From: Galbibacter sp038433465 | GTDB taxonomy: Bacteria > Bacteroidota > Bacteroidia > Flavobacteriales > Flavobacteriaceae | Direction of reading: 5' to 3' | Assembly: GCF_038433465.1 (NCBI RefSeq) | Contig: NZ_JAESVF010000001.1 | Location: 186,001-250,000, forward strand | DNA: 64,000 nt | Position numbers and translations under genes: made by a program | Notes under the pieces: model-generated | Told to the model about the DNA's origin: nothing | Database searches by the model: none | Seen by the model: the letters and a program-made list of their open reading frames with translations, nothing else | Part shown: piece by piece, positions 17,493-26,110 of the stretch | Layout: the number at the start of each line of letters is the position of its first letter | How positions within the stretch are numbered: position 1 is the first letter of the stretch

Positions 17493-18546
17493 ATTTTAAG
17501 TAATTATTTATACCACCTTCCAACTCGTAAAAAGTGGTGTTTATTGTATCTTTTAATTGATGATACGCCTTTGTACTACGAACGCCCGACTGACAAACTA
17601 AATACACTGGTTGCGAACTATCGATTTCCGAAATTCTGGTTGTGAGTTCTTGTAAAGGAATGTTTTTTGCTTCTTCAAAATGAAAATCTGAAAATTCTAA
17701 AGGCGTACGCACATCGATAATTTGTATGTTCTTTTGCTGAAGTAAACTCGAAAATACATCCGCAGAAATACTAAAATCTGTATCGCAAGAAATAGTTTCA
17801 TAACTAGTTTCTAAAGCTGTTCTTTTTAGATTTTCTTTAACTGCCTCAAAGTTTATTTTTTGATATTGTTGAGACAACCCGTCAAAAATAAGCAAGGTTC
17901 CAGCAAGCGGTTTTCCAATTCCTGTGAGTACTTTTACTGCTTCCAAAGCTTGTAAATTCCCGATAATTCCAGGTATCACTCCCAATACTCCATTTTCATT
18001 ACAATCGGGCATTTCTCCTTTGCCTGGCATTGTGGGAAATAAACATCTATACGTTGGTCCGCCTTTGTAATTAAACACACTCACCTGCCCTTCAAACTCA
18101 TGCAAAGCACCGTAAACAAAAGGTTTTTGTAGCATCACACAAGCATCGTTTATTAAATAGCGTGTCGGGAAATTGTCTGTTGCATCAACTACAAGGTCGT
18201 ATTTCTCGATAATTTCTAGTGCATTTCCTGGTGTTAAAAATGTTGCATACGTGTGCAGTACTGTCTCCGAATTTTGAGCGACTAACTTCTGTCTTGCAAC
18301 TTCCAATTTTGGTAAGCCAACCTCAGCTTCGCTGTACAAAACTTGACGCTGTAAGTTGGATAAATCTATGGTGTCGTTCTCTACAATTCCGAGTACGCCA
18401 ACTCCCATGGCATTTAAATATTGCAAAACGGGCACACCCAAACCACCTGCACCAACCACAAGCACCTTTGCTGTTTTCAGTTTTTGCTGAGCTTCAGCTC
18501 CAAAACTTTTCAATATCGTTTGGCGTATGTATCTTTTTGTATTCAA
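17476..18546 (-). CDS. moeB: MoeB/ThiF family adenylyltransferase with C-terminal rhodanese domain
   Basis: Activates the C-terminal Gly-Gly of MoaD (encoded at 20.9 kb) by adenylation; the rhodanese domain may then supply sulfur. Residues 1-240 form the ThiF/MoeB domain with the nucleotide loop VGAGGLG at 31-37, the DATDN stretch at 121-125 and Cys182 in MPDCNENGVLG. Residues about 262-356 form the rhodanese domain with active-site loop CQSGVRS (Cys318). The CxxC zinc pairs of E. coli MoeB are not kept: Thr165 stands where the first Cys is expected before Cys168, and no CxxC is present near residues 240-255. The family fusion is common in Bacteroidetes. One base separates it from mobA. Confidence 0.92.
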   Translation of the reverse strand: MNTKRYIRQTILKSFGAEAQQKLKTAKVLVVGAGGLGVPVLQYLNAMGVGVLGIVENDTIDLSNLQRQVLYSEAEVGLPKLEVARQKLVAQNSETVLHTYATFLTPGNALEIIEKYDLVVDATDNFPTRYLINDACVMLQKPFVYGALHEFEGQVSVFNYKGGPTYRCLFPTMPGKGEMPDCNENGVLGVIPGIIGNLQALEAVKVLTGIGKPLAGTLLIFDGLSQQYQKINFEAVKENLKRTALETSYETISCDTDFSISADVFSSLLQQKNIQIIDVRTPLEFSDFHFEEAKNIPLQELTTRISEIDSSQPVYLVCQSGVRSTKAYHQLKDTINTTFYELEGGINNYLKYAVSH

Positions 18547-18547
18547 T

Positions 18548-19144
18548 TTACTCTCTTTCTTTAATTTTCTGTCTTGCTACGACAACTTCACTTTGCTCAT
18601 TTACATTCCATAAATCTTCACAATTTGGCAGCAAAACTTTTTCTACATCTTCATTTTGCAGAAATTTACTTGGCGAATAGGTATTGTTTTCAGCAATAAA
18701 AGTCTTCACTTTTTCCAAACCATGTGGCTCCCAAATAGCACAAAGTGGTTCGATATTTTTTTCTTCGGAAAGAAATACCGTTGCTACTTTTTCTTTATTC
18801 CGCTTACTTTTTAAATATGCAAGCGTTGAAACATTTAACAAAGGTAAATCGCACGCAACAACCAACCACGCTACGTTTTTATTGTAATGATGTGCACTTA
18901 AAATTCCGTTTATAGGTCCTTTGTAAGTATCTTCATCAACAATTAAACTGGAGGTTGTAGTAAACTCTTTTTGCTGATTTTCCCGAATACTAATATATGC
19001 CGAATCGCAAATTTCCAACAACATTTTAAACACATATTCTCGCTGTGGAAGCTCATGATATGCTAGCAAACCCTTATCGATTCCCATTCGCAAACTTTGT
19101 CCGCCTGCCAAAACTAAACCGTATAATTTATCTGCTAAAATCAC
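18548..19144 (-). CDS. mobA: Molybdenum cofactor guanylyltransferase
   Basis: Transfers GMP from GTP to molybdenum cofactor to give the dinucleotide form. The 198-residue protein has the motif AGGQSLRMGIDKG (residues 13-25), the DEDTYKGPINGIL segment and VACDLPLL. This is the GTP-specific pattern, in contrast to the MocA-type paralogue at 13.9 kb. It overlaps moaC by 17 bp and is followed by moeB after one base. Possession of both enzymes implies that both guanosine- and cytidine-type cofactors could be made. Confidence 0.9.
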   Translation of the reverse strand: MILADKLYGLVLAGGQSLRMGIDKGLLAYHELPQREYVFKMLLEICDSAYISIRENQQKEFTTTSSLIVDEDTYKGPINGILSAHHYNKNVAWLVVACDLPLLNVSTLAYLKSKRNKEKVATVFLSEEKNIEPLCAIWEPHGLEKVKTFIAENNTYSPSKFLQNEDVEKVLLPNCEDLWNVNEQSEVVVARQKIKERE

Positions 19145-19598
19145 TTTTTCCTCCCGACTTATTTTCTAACTGAATATTGCTAATTTTTATATCGTGCGAT
19201 AAGGCTTTACACATATCGTAAATGGTTAAAGCGCTTACCGAAACTCCTGTTAGCGCCTCCATCTCAACCCCAGTTCGTTCGGTACATTTTACCGTACACT
19301 TAATTTGTAAACTGTTTTCTTTTGGCTGAATATCGATACTTATTTTTGAAAGCGCCAATTGATGGCACAGCGGAATCAAATCGGCTGTTTTTTTGACTGC
19401 TTGAATTCCAGCAATTACTGCCGTATGGATGACACTTCCTTTTTTATTTGAAAACTGACTTTCTTTTAATACTGAAAAAACTTCCGTCGGAAAAATAACA
19501 TCTCCTGAAGCTATTGCCACACGCTCGGTTACTGCCTTTGCAGACACATCGACCATGGAAGCTTCTCCGTTTTCATCTATATGTGATAATTTACTCAT
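19128..19598 (-). CDS. moaC: Cyclic pyranopterin monophosphate synthase
   Basis: Converts the MoaA product (3',8-cyclo-7,8-dihydro-GTP) to cyclic pyranopterin monophosphate. The 156-residue protein has the family motifs MVDVSAKAVTERVA, LIPLCHQLALSKI (residues 74-86) and EMEALTGVSVSALTIYDMCKAL (around 112-133, with Asp128 and Lys131). Length is typical. It starts 318 bp downstream of moaA; the gap contains a duplicated repeat rather than the moaE that commonly belongs to such clusters. Confidence 0.94.
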   Translation of the reverse strand: MSKLSHIDENGEASMVDVSAKAVTERVAIASGDVIFPTEVFSVLKESQFSNKKGSVIHTAVIAGIQAVKKTADLIPLCHQLALSKISIDIQPKENSLQIKCTVKCTERTGVEMEALTGVSVSALTIYDMCKALSHDIKISNIQLENKSGGKSDFSR

Positions 19599-19641
19599 TC
19601 GTTTTTTTATTAAGTAGCTAGTATAGAGAAGTTAGTAATGA

Positions 19642-19859
19642 GACTTCTCGCTGTGCTCGAAGTGACTCTGCAAAACCTCGACTCCGCTCGGTTTGACAGC
19701 ATTACATCATCTACTTCTAGTTTTAAATCCTTAAATCTTTCAATTATTTAATCTTTAAATCTCTTTTACTAAAAAATGTGACTTCTCGCTATGCTCGAAG
19801 CGACTCTGCAAAACCTCGACTCCGCTCGGTTTGACAGCATTACATCATCTACTTCTAGT
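19642..19859. repeat. Two-copy direct repeat (80 nt, 138-bp period) between moaA and moaC
   Basis: Copies at 19642-19721 and 19780-19859 differ at only two positions by eye. Each begins GACTTCTCGCT, contains TGCTCGAAG and CCTCGACTCCGCTCGGTTTG, and ends CATCTACTTCTAGT. AT-rich tails with TTAAATCTTTCAAT follow each copy. The first 25 bases resemble the reverse complement of the TCATTTCGAACGCAGCGAG element seen at 26.1 and 50.6 kb. No coding frame was found in this 318-bp gap. Confidence 0.85.
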
Positions 19860-19916
19860 CTTCAATCATTCAATCTTTAAATCTTTCAATCCTAAAATCG
19901 TACTTCTAACTTAAGC

Positions 19917-20900
19917 TTACCCTCCAATAGAAGTCATCGAATTATTAAAAACACCTTTGTATTTTTCTTGCTCTTCAAAACCAGTTTTAGAGCGCGTTCC
20001 GATAACTGCTTGAATATGTTGTTGTATTTCTGTTTCTGTTTGTGCTGTTCGCAATAAAGTTCTGATATTCATTCGTGGTTTTCCGTACAAACAGGTTATT
20101 ACATCGCCCGTTGCAGAAATTCGCAAGCGGTTACAACTTCCACAAAACGTACGTGAAAAAGAAGGAATCAATCCAAAAGTTCCTTTATATCCTTCAATTT
20201 TATAGTTAATAGAAGTCGAAGTTGCTTCGGAATTTAATTTTTCAATATTTTGATAATGCTCTGCAATGTAATTGTAAATGGCTTTGTAGTTCCATTGAAT
20301 GGTTTGAAAACTTTTTGTTCCGCCATTAAAAGGCATTTCTTCTAAAAAGCGAACCGAAACTTCATAATGTTTGGTAAACTCGAGTAACGGAAGTATTTCT
20401 TGTACATTTTGCCCATCAAGCACAATACAATTTATCCGAACATTAAACCCTTCAGCAATTAATTGTATAAGATTATTGTAAACTGTTTCATACTGATTTC
20501 GTCTTGTAATTTTTTCAAAAGTATCTTTATGAATTGCATCCAAACTCACATTGATATTTTTAACGCCGAGTGCTTTTAACTCAGGAATAAACGGCCCGAT
20601 AAGGGTTGCGTTTGTAGTTACCGAAATATCTTCCAATCCTTCTAATATGGCTAAATGCCGAATTAACGTCATGATATCTTTTCGCACAAAAGGCTCTCCT
20701 CCCGTTAATCGTATTTTAGAAATTCCTTGCGCAACCATAATTCTACTCAAACGGCATAACTCTACCATAGAAAACAAATCGGTGCGCTTTGCAAAATCGA
20801 TTCCCTCCTCGGGCATACAATAATTGCAACGCAAATTGCAACGGTCGGTTACCGCCAATCTCAAATAATTTATAACTCTATGATGGTTGTCTATCAGCAT
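19917..20900 (-). CDS. moaA: GTP 3',8-cyclase (radical SAM)
   Basis: Starts molybdenum cofactor synthesis from GTP. The 327-residue protein has the N-terminal radical SAM cluster CNLRCNYC (Cys21, Cys25, Cys28), the SAM-binding LTGGEP, and the C-terminal cluster region FCGSCNRLRISATGDVITCLYG that binds GTP through a second 4Fe-4S cluster. It ends in Gly-Gly, as MoaA requires for activity. Eleven bases separate it from moaD upstream. Confidence 0.96.
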   Translation of the reverse strand: MLIDNHHRVINYLRLAVTDRCNLRCNYCMPEEGIDFAKRTDLFSMVELCRLSRIMVAQGISKIRLTGGEPFVRKDIMTLIRHLAILEGLEDISVTTNATLIGPFIPELKALGVKNINVSLDAIHKDTFEKITRRNQYETVYNNLIQLIAEGFNVRINCIVLDGQNVQEILPLLEFTKHYEVSVRFLEEMPFNGGTKSFQTIQWNYKAIYNYIAEHYQNIEKLNSEATSTSINYKIEGYKGTFGLIPSFSRTFCGSCNRLRISATGDVITCLYGKPRMNIRTLLRTAQTETEIQQHIQAVIGTRSKTGFEEQEKYKGVFNNSMTSIGG

Positions 20901-20911
20901 AAAAACAGTTG

Positions 20912-21151
20912 TTAACCTCCACTCACAGGCGGAATTAACGCAATTTCGTCGTCTATCGTAATTTTATCTTCTGGTTTTGCATACTTGCTATTTACAGCAA
21001 TTGCCAAAGAAGAAAGCTTGTTTAACTGCGGATATTTTTCAGCTAAAAAACTTTTCAACTGCGCTACCGTCTGTATTTTTTCATCCGTAGCAATATACAA
21101 AGTATCGCTCCCAACAATCTCTCTTGTGATACCAAAAAGTAATACATTCAT
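20912..21151 (-). CDS. moaD: Molybdopterin synthase sulfur carrier subunit
   Basis: A 79-residue ubiquitin-like protein ending PPVSGG. The terminal glycine is adenylated by MoeB and thiocarboxylated, then donates sulfur to the pterin within the MoaD-MoaE complex. The segments MNVLLFGITREIVGSD, FLAEKYPQLNKL and DDEIALIPPVSGG fit the family. It is the first gene of the molybdenum cofactor operon as it stands in this window; its MoaE partner is not encoded here. Confidence 0.92.
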   Translation of the reverse strand: MNVLLFGITREIVGSDTLYIATDEKIQTVAQLKSFLAEKYPQLNKLSSLAIAVNSKYAKPEDKITIDDEIALIPPVSGG

Positions 21152-21260
21152 TCGTTTTAATTTTCTTCGGAAAACATTACGTCAAGGTAAGCAAAAACAT
21201 ACAACTTACAGCATGTATAAACTCAATTTAACAGCTTTGAAATCGCAAAAAATGGAATTT

Positions 21261-22040
21261 TTACTGAAGCGCCAAGGCTTTTTCCAAGTCTAATTCGGCT
21301 AGTGAATTGATAATCATGTCTGGTTTGAAGGCATAATTAACCAAGTCTGCTTCTTTCGAAACTCCCGAAAGTGTTAAAATTGTGGTGTATCCCAATTGCA
21401 CGCCACCAAGAATATCGGTATCCATAGTATCGCCAATAATAATGGTTTCTCTAGCTTCCAAACCTAAATATTTTCTTGCAGAACGCATCATTACAGGGCT
21501 CGGCTTTCCTACTGAAAAAGCTTTCTTTCCAGTTGCTTCTTCTATCATGGCAACAATAGCTTTGATTCCTAAGTTAGACCATCCCTTTTTCATAGGCGAC
21601 GGGTCTAAGTTCGTAGCAATAAGTTTTGCTCCAGAAAGAATCATATCTACCGCATTGTTTACCATTTCTAAAGTAAAATTTCTTCCTTCTCCTACAACTA
21701 CAAAATCTGGATTTTGATTTACCAAAGTATAGCCATGTTGATGCAAACTGGTAATCAAACCACCTTCACCCAAAACATAAGCCGTTCCAGTTGGATTCAT
21801 AAAAGATAAAAAATAGGCAGTTGCCATAGCACTTGTGTACACATTTTCTTCTTTTATTTTGATACCCATTCGAGCCACTTTGTTTACCGTATCGAGAGGT
21901 GTACGTTGGCTGTTATTGGTCATAAACAAAAACGGAATTCCTTCTTTTTGCAAGGTTTTTATAAACTTATCTGCTCCAGGAATTAATGTGTCGTTTCCGT
22001 AGATAACACCGTCCATATCGATTAAAAATCCTTTTTTCAT
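21261..22040 (-). CDS. HAD-IIA family hydrolase (NagD-like)
   Basis: A 259-residue phosphatase-like protein. It has motif I FLIDMDGVIYGND (Asp8 and Asp10), motif II FLFMTNNSQRTP, the cap region, motif III Lys in VGKPSPVMM, and motif IV IIGDTMDTDILGG. This is the NagD/4-nitrophenylphosphatase-like subgroup (subclass IIA), which removes phosphate from sugar or nucleotide phosphates; the substrate is unknown. It stands between the divergent arsenosugar operon and the molybdenum cofactor genes. Confidence 0.9.
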   Translation of the reverse strand: MKKGFLIDMDGVIYGNDTLIPGADKFIKTLQKEGIPFLFMTNNSQRTPLDTVNKVARMGIKIKEENVYTSAMATAYFLSFMNPTGTAYVLGEGGLITSLHQHGYTLVNQNPDFVVVGEGRNFTLEMVNNAVDMILSGAKLIATNLDPSPMKKGWSNLGIKAIVAMIEEATGKKAFSVGKPSPVMMRSARKYLGLEARETIIIGDTMDTDILGGVQLGYTTILTLSGVSKEADLVNYAFKPDMIINSLAELDLEKALALQ

Positions 22041-22215
22041 GTAATCGTTCTATTTATTTCTTATACTTTTACTTATTAAGCGAGCATTTAAAATTGCTCT
22101 ACTCATTTGCTCGATGCAACTAAATTACGATATAAAAATTTTTTCTGTAAGAAATAACTACAAAAACGTCAATTATCACATAAAACATAATAATACAGTA
22201 TAAACTTTAACAAAA

Positions 22216-22551
22216 ATGGAAAAAACATATTACAACCCAGCAGATTTAAAAAAGTTCTCAAAGATTACGGAATGGAGTGAAGAACTAGGTACTAAATTTT
22301 TTGATTACTACGGAAAGGTTTTCGAAGAAGGAGCGCTCACCGCCAGAGAAAAATCGCTTATCGCTTTGGCAGTAGCACATGTTTTAAAATGCCCTTATTG
22401 TATAGATGCTTACACAAAAGACGGTTTACAACGAGGCATTACAAAAGAAGAAATGATGGAAGCTGTACATGCTGGCGCTGCTATCGAAAGTGGTGCTACA
22501 TTGGTACACGGCGTACAAATGATGAACAAGTACGAAAAACTTTCTATGTAA
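22216..22551 (+). CDS. Arsenosugar biosynthesis-associated AhpD-like protein
   Basis: A 111-residue carboxymuconolactone decarboxylase/AhpD-fold protein. The redox pair CPYC (Cys59, Cys62) followed by IDAYTKDGLQRGI is the AhpD-type active site, and the helix AVHAGAAIESGATLVHG matches the family. Proteins of this kind regularly precede ArsS in arsenosugar clusters and are annotated as peroxidase-like. A role in thiol reduction or in protecting the arsenic intermediate is inferred only. It is the first gene of the operon, 72 bp ahead of arsS. Confidence 0.88.
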   Translation: MEKTYYNPADLKKFSKITEWSEELGTKFFDYYGKVFEEGALTAREKSLIALAVAHVLKCPYCIDAYTKDGLQRGITKEEMMEAVHAGAAIESGATLVHGVQMMNKYEKLSM

Positions 22552-22623
22552 GTAAACCTTAATTTTTCGAACAAAACACTATTGCTTTGAATATGAAAAA
22601 ATAAGCGTGAAAATAATTAATTT

Positions 22624-23679
22624 ATGGCCATACAGTCGTTACACAAACGTGCAAATGAACTTGCGCAAACCAACAAACAATTAGAAATACTCTCCAACGG
22701 GATTTTTGCCAATGGAGAACTCCCAACCTTTAAAAGTAAACTTTCGCAAAGCGGATTGCCACAATTAAAATCCAAACCCCTTGAAATTTTACAAATAAAT
22801 GTTGGCTATATGTGTAACCAAGTATGCTCGCATTGCCATGTTGACGCTGGTCCAGACCGAAAGGAAATTATGACGCGAGAAACTATGCAACAGTGTTTGG
22901 ATGTTATAAAAACTACCGGAGCGCACACGCTCGACCTTACTGGTGGAGCCCCAGAAATGAATCCGAATTTTAGATGGTTTGTTGAGGAGGCTTCAAAAGT
23001 TGGTATCAAAGATTTTATTGTACGTAGTAACCTCACTATCATTGAAGCAAATAAAAAATACCACGATTTACCCGAATTTTTTAAAAAACACAATGTTCAT
23101 GTAGTGTCGTCTATGCCACATTGGACACAAGGTAAAACCGATAAACAACGTGGCGATGGTGTTTTTAGCAAGTCTATCGAAGCCCTTAAAAAGTTAAATG
23201 CTGTGGGCTACGGTATGCCCGATAGCGATTTAAAACTAGACCTTGTTTACAATCCTTCGGGGGCTTTCCTTCCATCCGACCAAGCAGCCATGGAGAAAGA
23301 CTTTAAAAAGGCATTGTTGAATGATTTTGGCATTCAGTTTCACCATTTATTTGCTATTACCAATCTTCCAATTTCTCGCTTTTTGGAATACCTCATTGCA
23401 TCCGAAAACTACGAAGATTATATGTACAGTTTGGTCGAAGCTTTTAACCCTTCCGCAGTAGCAAATGTAATGTGTACCAACACCATTTCGGTAAGTTGGG
23501 ACGGTTGGCTTTACGACTGTGATTTCAACCAAATGCTCAATCTAAAAGTCAACAGCAAGGCAAAACACATTAGCCAATATAACGAACAAGAATTAACTCA
23601 CAGAGACATTGTAGTATCACAACATTGCTACGGTTGCACTGCTGGTGCAGGAAGTAGTTGCCAAGGAACCGTTGCTTAA
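22624..23679 (+). CDS. arsS: Arsenosugar biosynthesis radical SAM protein ArsS
   Basis: Radical SAM enzyme that in known arsenosugar pathways joins a 5'-deoxyadenosyl group to dimethylated arsenic. The 351-residue protein has the cluster motif CNQVCSHCHVDAGPDR (Cys64, Cys68, Cys71), LTGGAPEMN, and a C-terminal Cys-rich region (CDFNQML, QHCYGCTAGAGSSCQG). Some relatives carry selenocysteine; here the frame is uninterrupted and cysteines fill these positions. It lies 10 bp ahead of the glycosyltransferase gene. Confidence 0.94.
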   Translation: MAIQSLHKRANELAQTNKQLEILSNGIFANGELPTFKSKLSQSGLPQLKSKPLEILQINVGYMCNQVCSHCHVDAGPDRKEIMTRETMQQCLDVIKTTGAHTLDLTGGAPEMNPNFRWFVEEASKVGIKDFIVRSNLTIIEANKKYHDLPEFFKKHNVHVVSSMPHWTQGKTDKQRGDGVFSKSIEALKKLNAVGYGMPDSDLKLDLVYNPSGAFLPSDQAAMEKDFKKALLNDFGIQFHHLFAITNLPISRFLEYLIASENYEDYMYSLVEAFNPSAVANVMCTNTISVSWDGWLYDCDFNQMLNLKVNSKAKHISQYNEQELTHRDIVVSQHCYGCTAGAGSSCQGTVA

Positions 23680-23689
23680 TTTTTGATGA

Positions 23690-24295
23690 ATGAACAACAC
23701 AAATGTTTTACTCATTTTTACACGAAACCCAGAACTGGGTAAGGTAAAAACAAGACTCGCAAAAACAATAGGAGATGAAAAAGCACTCTCGATTTATAAA
23801 TTTCTTTTGACGCATACCGCAAATGTCACTCAAAAAAGTAGCGCTAAAAAAGTAGTATATTATTCTGAAAATATTACTGCGGACGACAATTGGAATCCTG
23901 CCCATTTTGAAAAAAAATTACAGCAAGGGAACGACTTAGGCGAACGGATGCAACACGCCTTCGAAGAAAGTTTTGCATCGGGAGCATGCAATGTTATCAT
24001 CATCGGGAGCGATTTGTACGACCTTACCGAAAAACATATAGAAAAAGCTTTTTCAAAACTCGAAAAACACGATGTAGTAATTGGCCCTGCCGAAGATGGA
24101 GGCTATTACTTACTCGGACTTAAAAAGGTAGATCCCGAAATTTTTCAGCAAAAAAATTGGGGAACAGATACGGTTTTAAGAGATACTTTAGAGAATTTAA
24201 AAAACCTTGACGTAGCTTTGTTAACCCCTCTAAACGATGTAGATGTATTCGAAGATATTAAAACACATCCTGCGTTTCAAAAATTTTTAAAATAA
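23690..24295 (+). CDS. TIGR04282-type arsenosugar biosynthesis glycosyltransferase
   Basis: A 201-residue GT-A-like nucleotidyl/glycosyl transferase. The start LLIFTRNPELGKVKTRLAKT is the hallmark of the TIGR04282 family, and the later IIIGSDLYDLTEKHI and IGPAEDGGYYLLGL supply the nucleotide-binding and acidic motif. Family members occur in arsenosugar clusters and probably modify the arsenic-bearing ribose. The usual second enzyme (TIGR04283 type) is not adjacent. Start is 10 bp after arsS and the stop is 6 bp before the nucleoside phosphorylase. Confidence 0.9.
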   Translation: MNNTNVLLIFTRNPELGKVKTRLAKTIGDEKALSIYKFLLTHTANVTQKSSAKKVVYYSENITADDNWNPAHFEKKLQQGNDLGERMQHAFEESFASGACNVIIIGSDLYDLTEKHIEKAFSKLEKHDVVIGPAEDGGYYLLGLKKVDPEIFQQKNWGTDTVLRDTLENLKNLDVALLTPLNDVDVFEDIKTHPAFQKFLK

Positions 24296-24301
24296 AAAAT
24301 T

Positions 24302-25117
24302 ATGACTAAAAAAGAATTACAAGAAACCGCCGAATACCTAAAAAGTAAGGGATTTGAGAACCCTGAAGTAGGTATTGTTTTAGGTACTGGATTAGGAAAA
24401 TTAGTAGACGAAATAAAGAATCCAATTGTAGCACATTACAACCATATTCCCTTTTTTCCACTGGCAACAGTTGAGTTTCATTCAGGAAAGCTTATTTATG
24501 GTGAAATCGAAGGAAAAAAAGTAGTCGTAATGCAAGGTCGTTTTCATTTATACGAAGGTTACGATTTAGTGGATGTTACCTACCCTATCCGCGCGATGAG
24601 AGAACTCGGCATAAAAAAATTACTTATTTCTAACGCTGCGGGCTCTATCAATTTAGATCTTAAAAAAGGTGACTTAATGCTTATTGAAGACCATATCAAC
24701 CTTCAAGGAGGTTCTCCACTTGCGTTTAAAGATGTTGGTCAATTTGGTGAGCGTTTTGTAGATATGAGCGAGCCGTACGATTTAGAAATGCGAAAAACGA
24801 TTACTGAGGTTGCAGACCAAAAAAATATTCCACTTCAAAAAGGAGTTTATGTTTCAGTGGTTGGACCTCAACTCGAAACAAAAGCAGAATATCGTTACTT
24901 AAAACTTATCGGTGCCGATGCTGTTGGAATGAGTACCGTTCCTGAAGTTATCGTTGCTAACCATTTAAATTTACCTGTAGCAGCAATTTCGGTAATTACA
25001 GATGAAGGAGACCCAGATAATTTAGAGCCTGTAGACATCCAAGAAATCATAAGAATTGCTGGTGAAGCCGAGCCAAAAATGATTACGCTATTTAAAGAAC
25101 TTATCAAAACCATATGA
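24302..25117 (+). CDS. Purine-nucleoside phosphorylase
   Basis: Splits purine nucleosides with phosphate to base and ribose-1-phosphate. The 271-residue protein has the trimeric (type II/MTAP-like) PNP motifs: LGTGLGKLVDEI, HYNHIPFFPLATVEFHSGK, GRFHLYEGYDLVDVTYPIR, SNAAGSINLDLKKGDLMLI and GMSTVPEVIVANH. In this operon the likely task is removing adenine from the arsenic-containing nucleoside made by ArsS; general nucleoside salvage is an alternative. It overlaps arsM by 4 bp. Confidence 0.92.
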   Translation: MTKKELQETAEYLKSKGFENPEVGIVLGTGLGKLVDEIKNPIVAHYNHIPFFPLATVEFHSGKLIYGEIEGKKVVVMQGRFHLYEGYDLVDVTYPIRAMRELGIKKLLISNAAGSINLDLKKGDLMLIEDHINLQGGSPLAFKDVGQFGERFVDMSEPYDLEMRKTITEVADQKNIPLQKGVYVSVVGPQLETKAEYRYLKLIGADAVGMSTVPEVIVANHLNLPVAAISVITDEGDPDNLEPVDIQEIIRIAGEAEPKMITLFKELIKTI

Positions 25118-26082
25118 GTTACCTAGAAACTACCAAAAACGTGTACAAAGATGCAGCGCTCACCCCAGATGTTGGTTTGTGTTGCACCACCAATCCTATT
25201 TGGGAATTGCCAGGGCTTAAAATCCCGAAAATAATGCAAGAAATGAACTACGGTTGCGGAAGCACTGTGCATCCTCGAGATTTGGTAAACAACCCTAAAA
25301 TACTTTATGTTGGTGTTGGTGGCGGGATGGAACTTTTGCAATTTGCCTATTTTTCTCGTCAAGAAAATGGTGTTATTGGAGTTGATGTTGTAGATGAAAT
25401 GTTGGAAGCTTCTCGTAAAAATTTCAAAGAAGCCGAAACGCAAAACAGTTGGTTCCAAAGCAATTTTGTCGATTTAAAAAAAGGCGACGCATTACACCTT
25501 CCTGTGGAAGATAACAGCATCGATGTAGCTGCGCAAAATTGTCTCTTTAATATTTTTAAAACTGAAGAATTAAAAAAGGCTATTTCTGAAATGTATCGCG
25601 TATTGAAGCCACACGGTCGCCTTGTAATGAGCGACCCTACTTGTGAACAACCAATGAGCGACGAGCTTCGAAACGACGATAAACTGAGAGCACTTTGCCT
25701 AAGTGGAAGCCTTCCGATAAAGGAATATGTAAAAATGCTTACCGACGCAGGTTTTGGAACTATCGAAATTAGAGCCCGCAAACCATACCGAATTTTGGAC
25801 CCTGTGCATTATAACACAAACGAGTTAATTTATATTGAATCGATTGAAGTAGCAGCCATAAAAGACCCAATGCCAAAAGACGGACCTTGTGTTTTTACAG
25901 GAAAAGCTGCTATTTATTTCGGAGAAGAAGATTATTTTGACGATAAAAACGGACATGTGTTACTGCAAAACCAACCTTTAGCTGTATGTGACAAAACTGC
26001 GAATGCCTTGAAAAATTTAAATAGAAGTGATATTTTTATTTCTGAATCTACGTGGCATTACGACGGTGGCGGATGCTGCTAA
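25114..26082 (+). CDS. arsM: Arsenosugar biosynthesis arsenite methyltransferase ArsM
   Basis: A SAM-dependent methyltransferase that makes methylated arsenicals. The 322-residue protein has the SAM motif VGVGGGMELLQFAYF and the following acidic GVDVVDEML. Arsenic-binding cysteines are likely among Cys23-Cys24 (GLCCTTNP), Cys48 (MNYGCGS) and the Cys of SDPTCEQP. It ends in GGGCC, a terminal Cys pair typical of many ArsM. This is the fifth and last gene of the arsenosugar operon and starts within the phosphorylase gene. Confidence 0.93.
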   Translation: MSYLETTKNVYKDAALTPDVGLCCTTNPIWELPGLKIPKIMQEMNYGCGSTVHPRDLVNNPKILYVGVGGGMELLQFAYFSRQENGVIGVDVVDEMLEASRKNFKEAETQNSWFQSNFVDLKKGDALHLPVEDNSIDVAAQNCLFNIFKTEELKKAISEMYRVLKPHGRLVMSDPTCEQPMSDELRNDDKLRALCLSGSLPIKEYVKMLTDAGFGTIEIRARKPYRILDPVHYNTNELIYIESIEVAAIKDPMPKDGPCVFTGKAAIYFGEEDYFDDKNGHVLLQNQPLAVCDKTANALKNLNRSDIFISESTWHYDGGGCC

Positions 26083-26110
26083 AAAATAAGGAATTATAGT
26101 TGTACTGAAA

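Noticed and set aside
22624..23679. Selenocysteine in ArsS
   Set aside because: The frame has no internal TGA; cysteines occupy the C-terminal motif.
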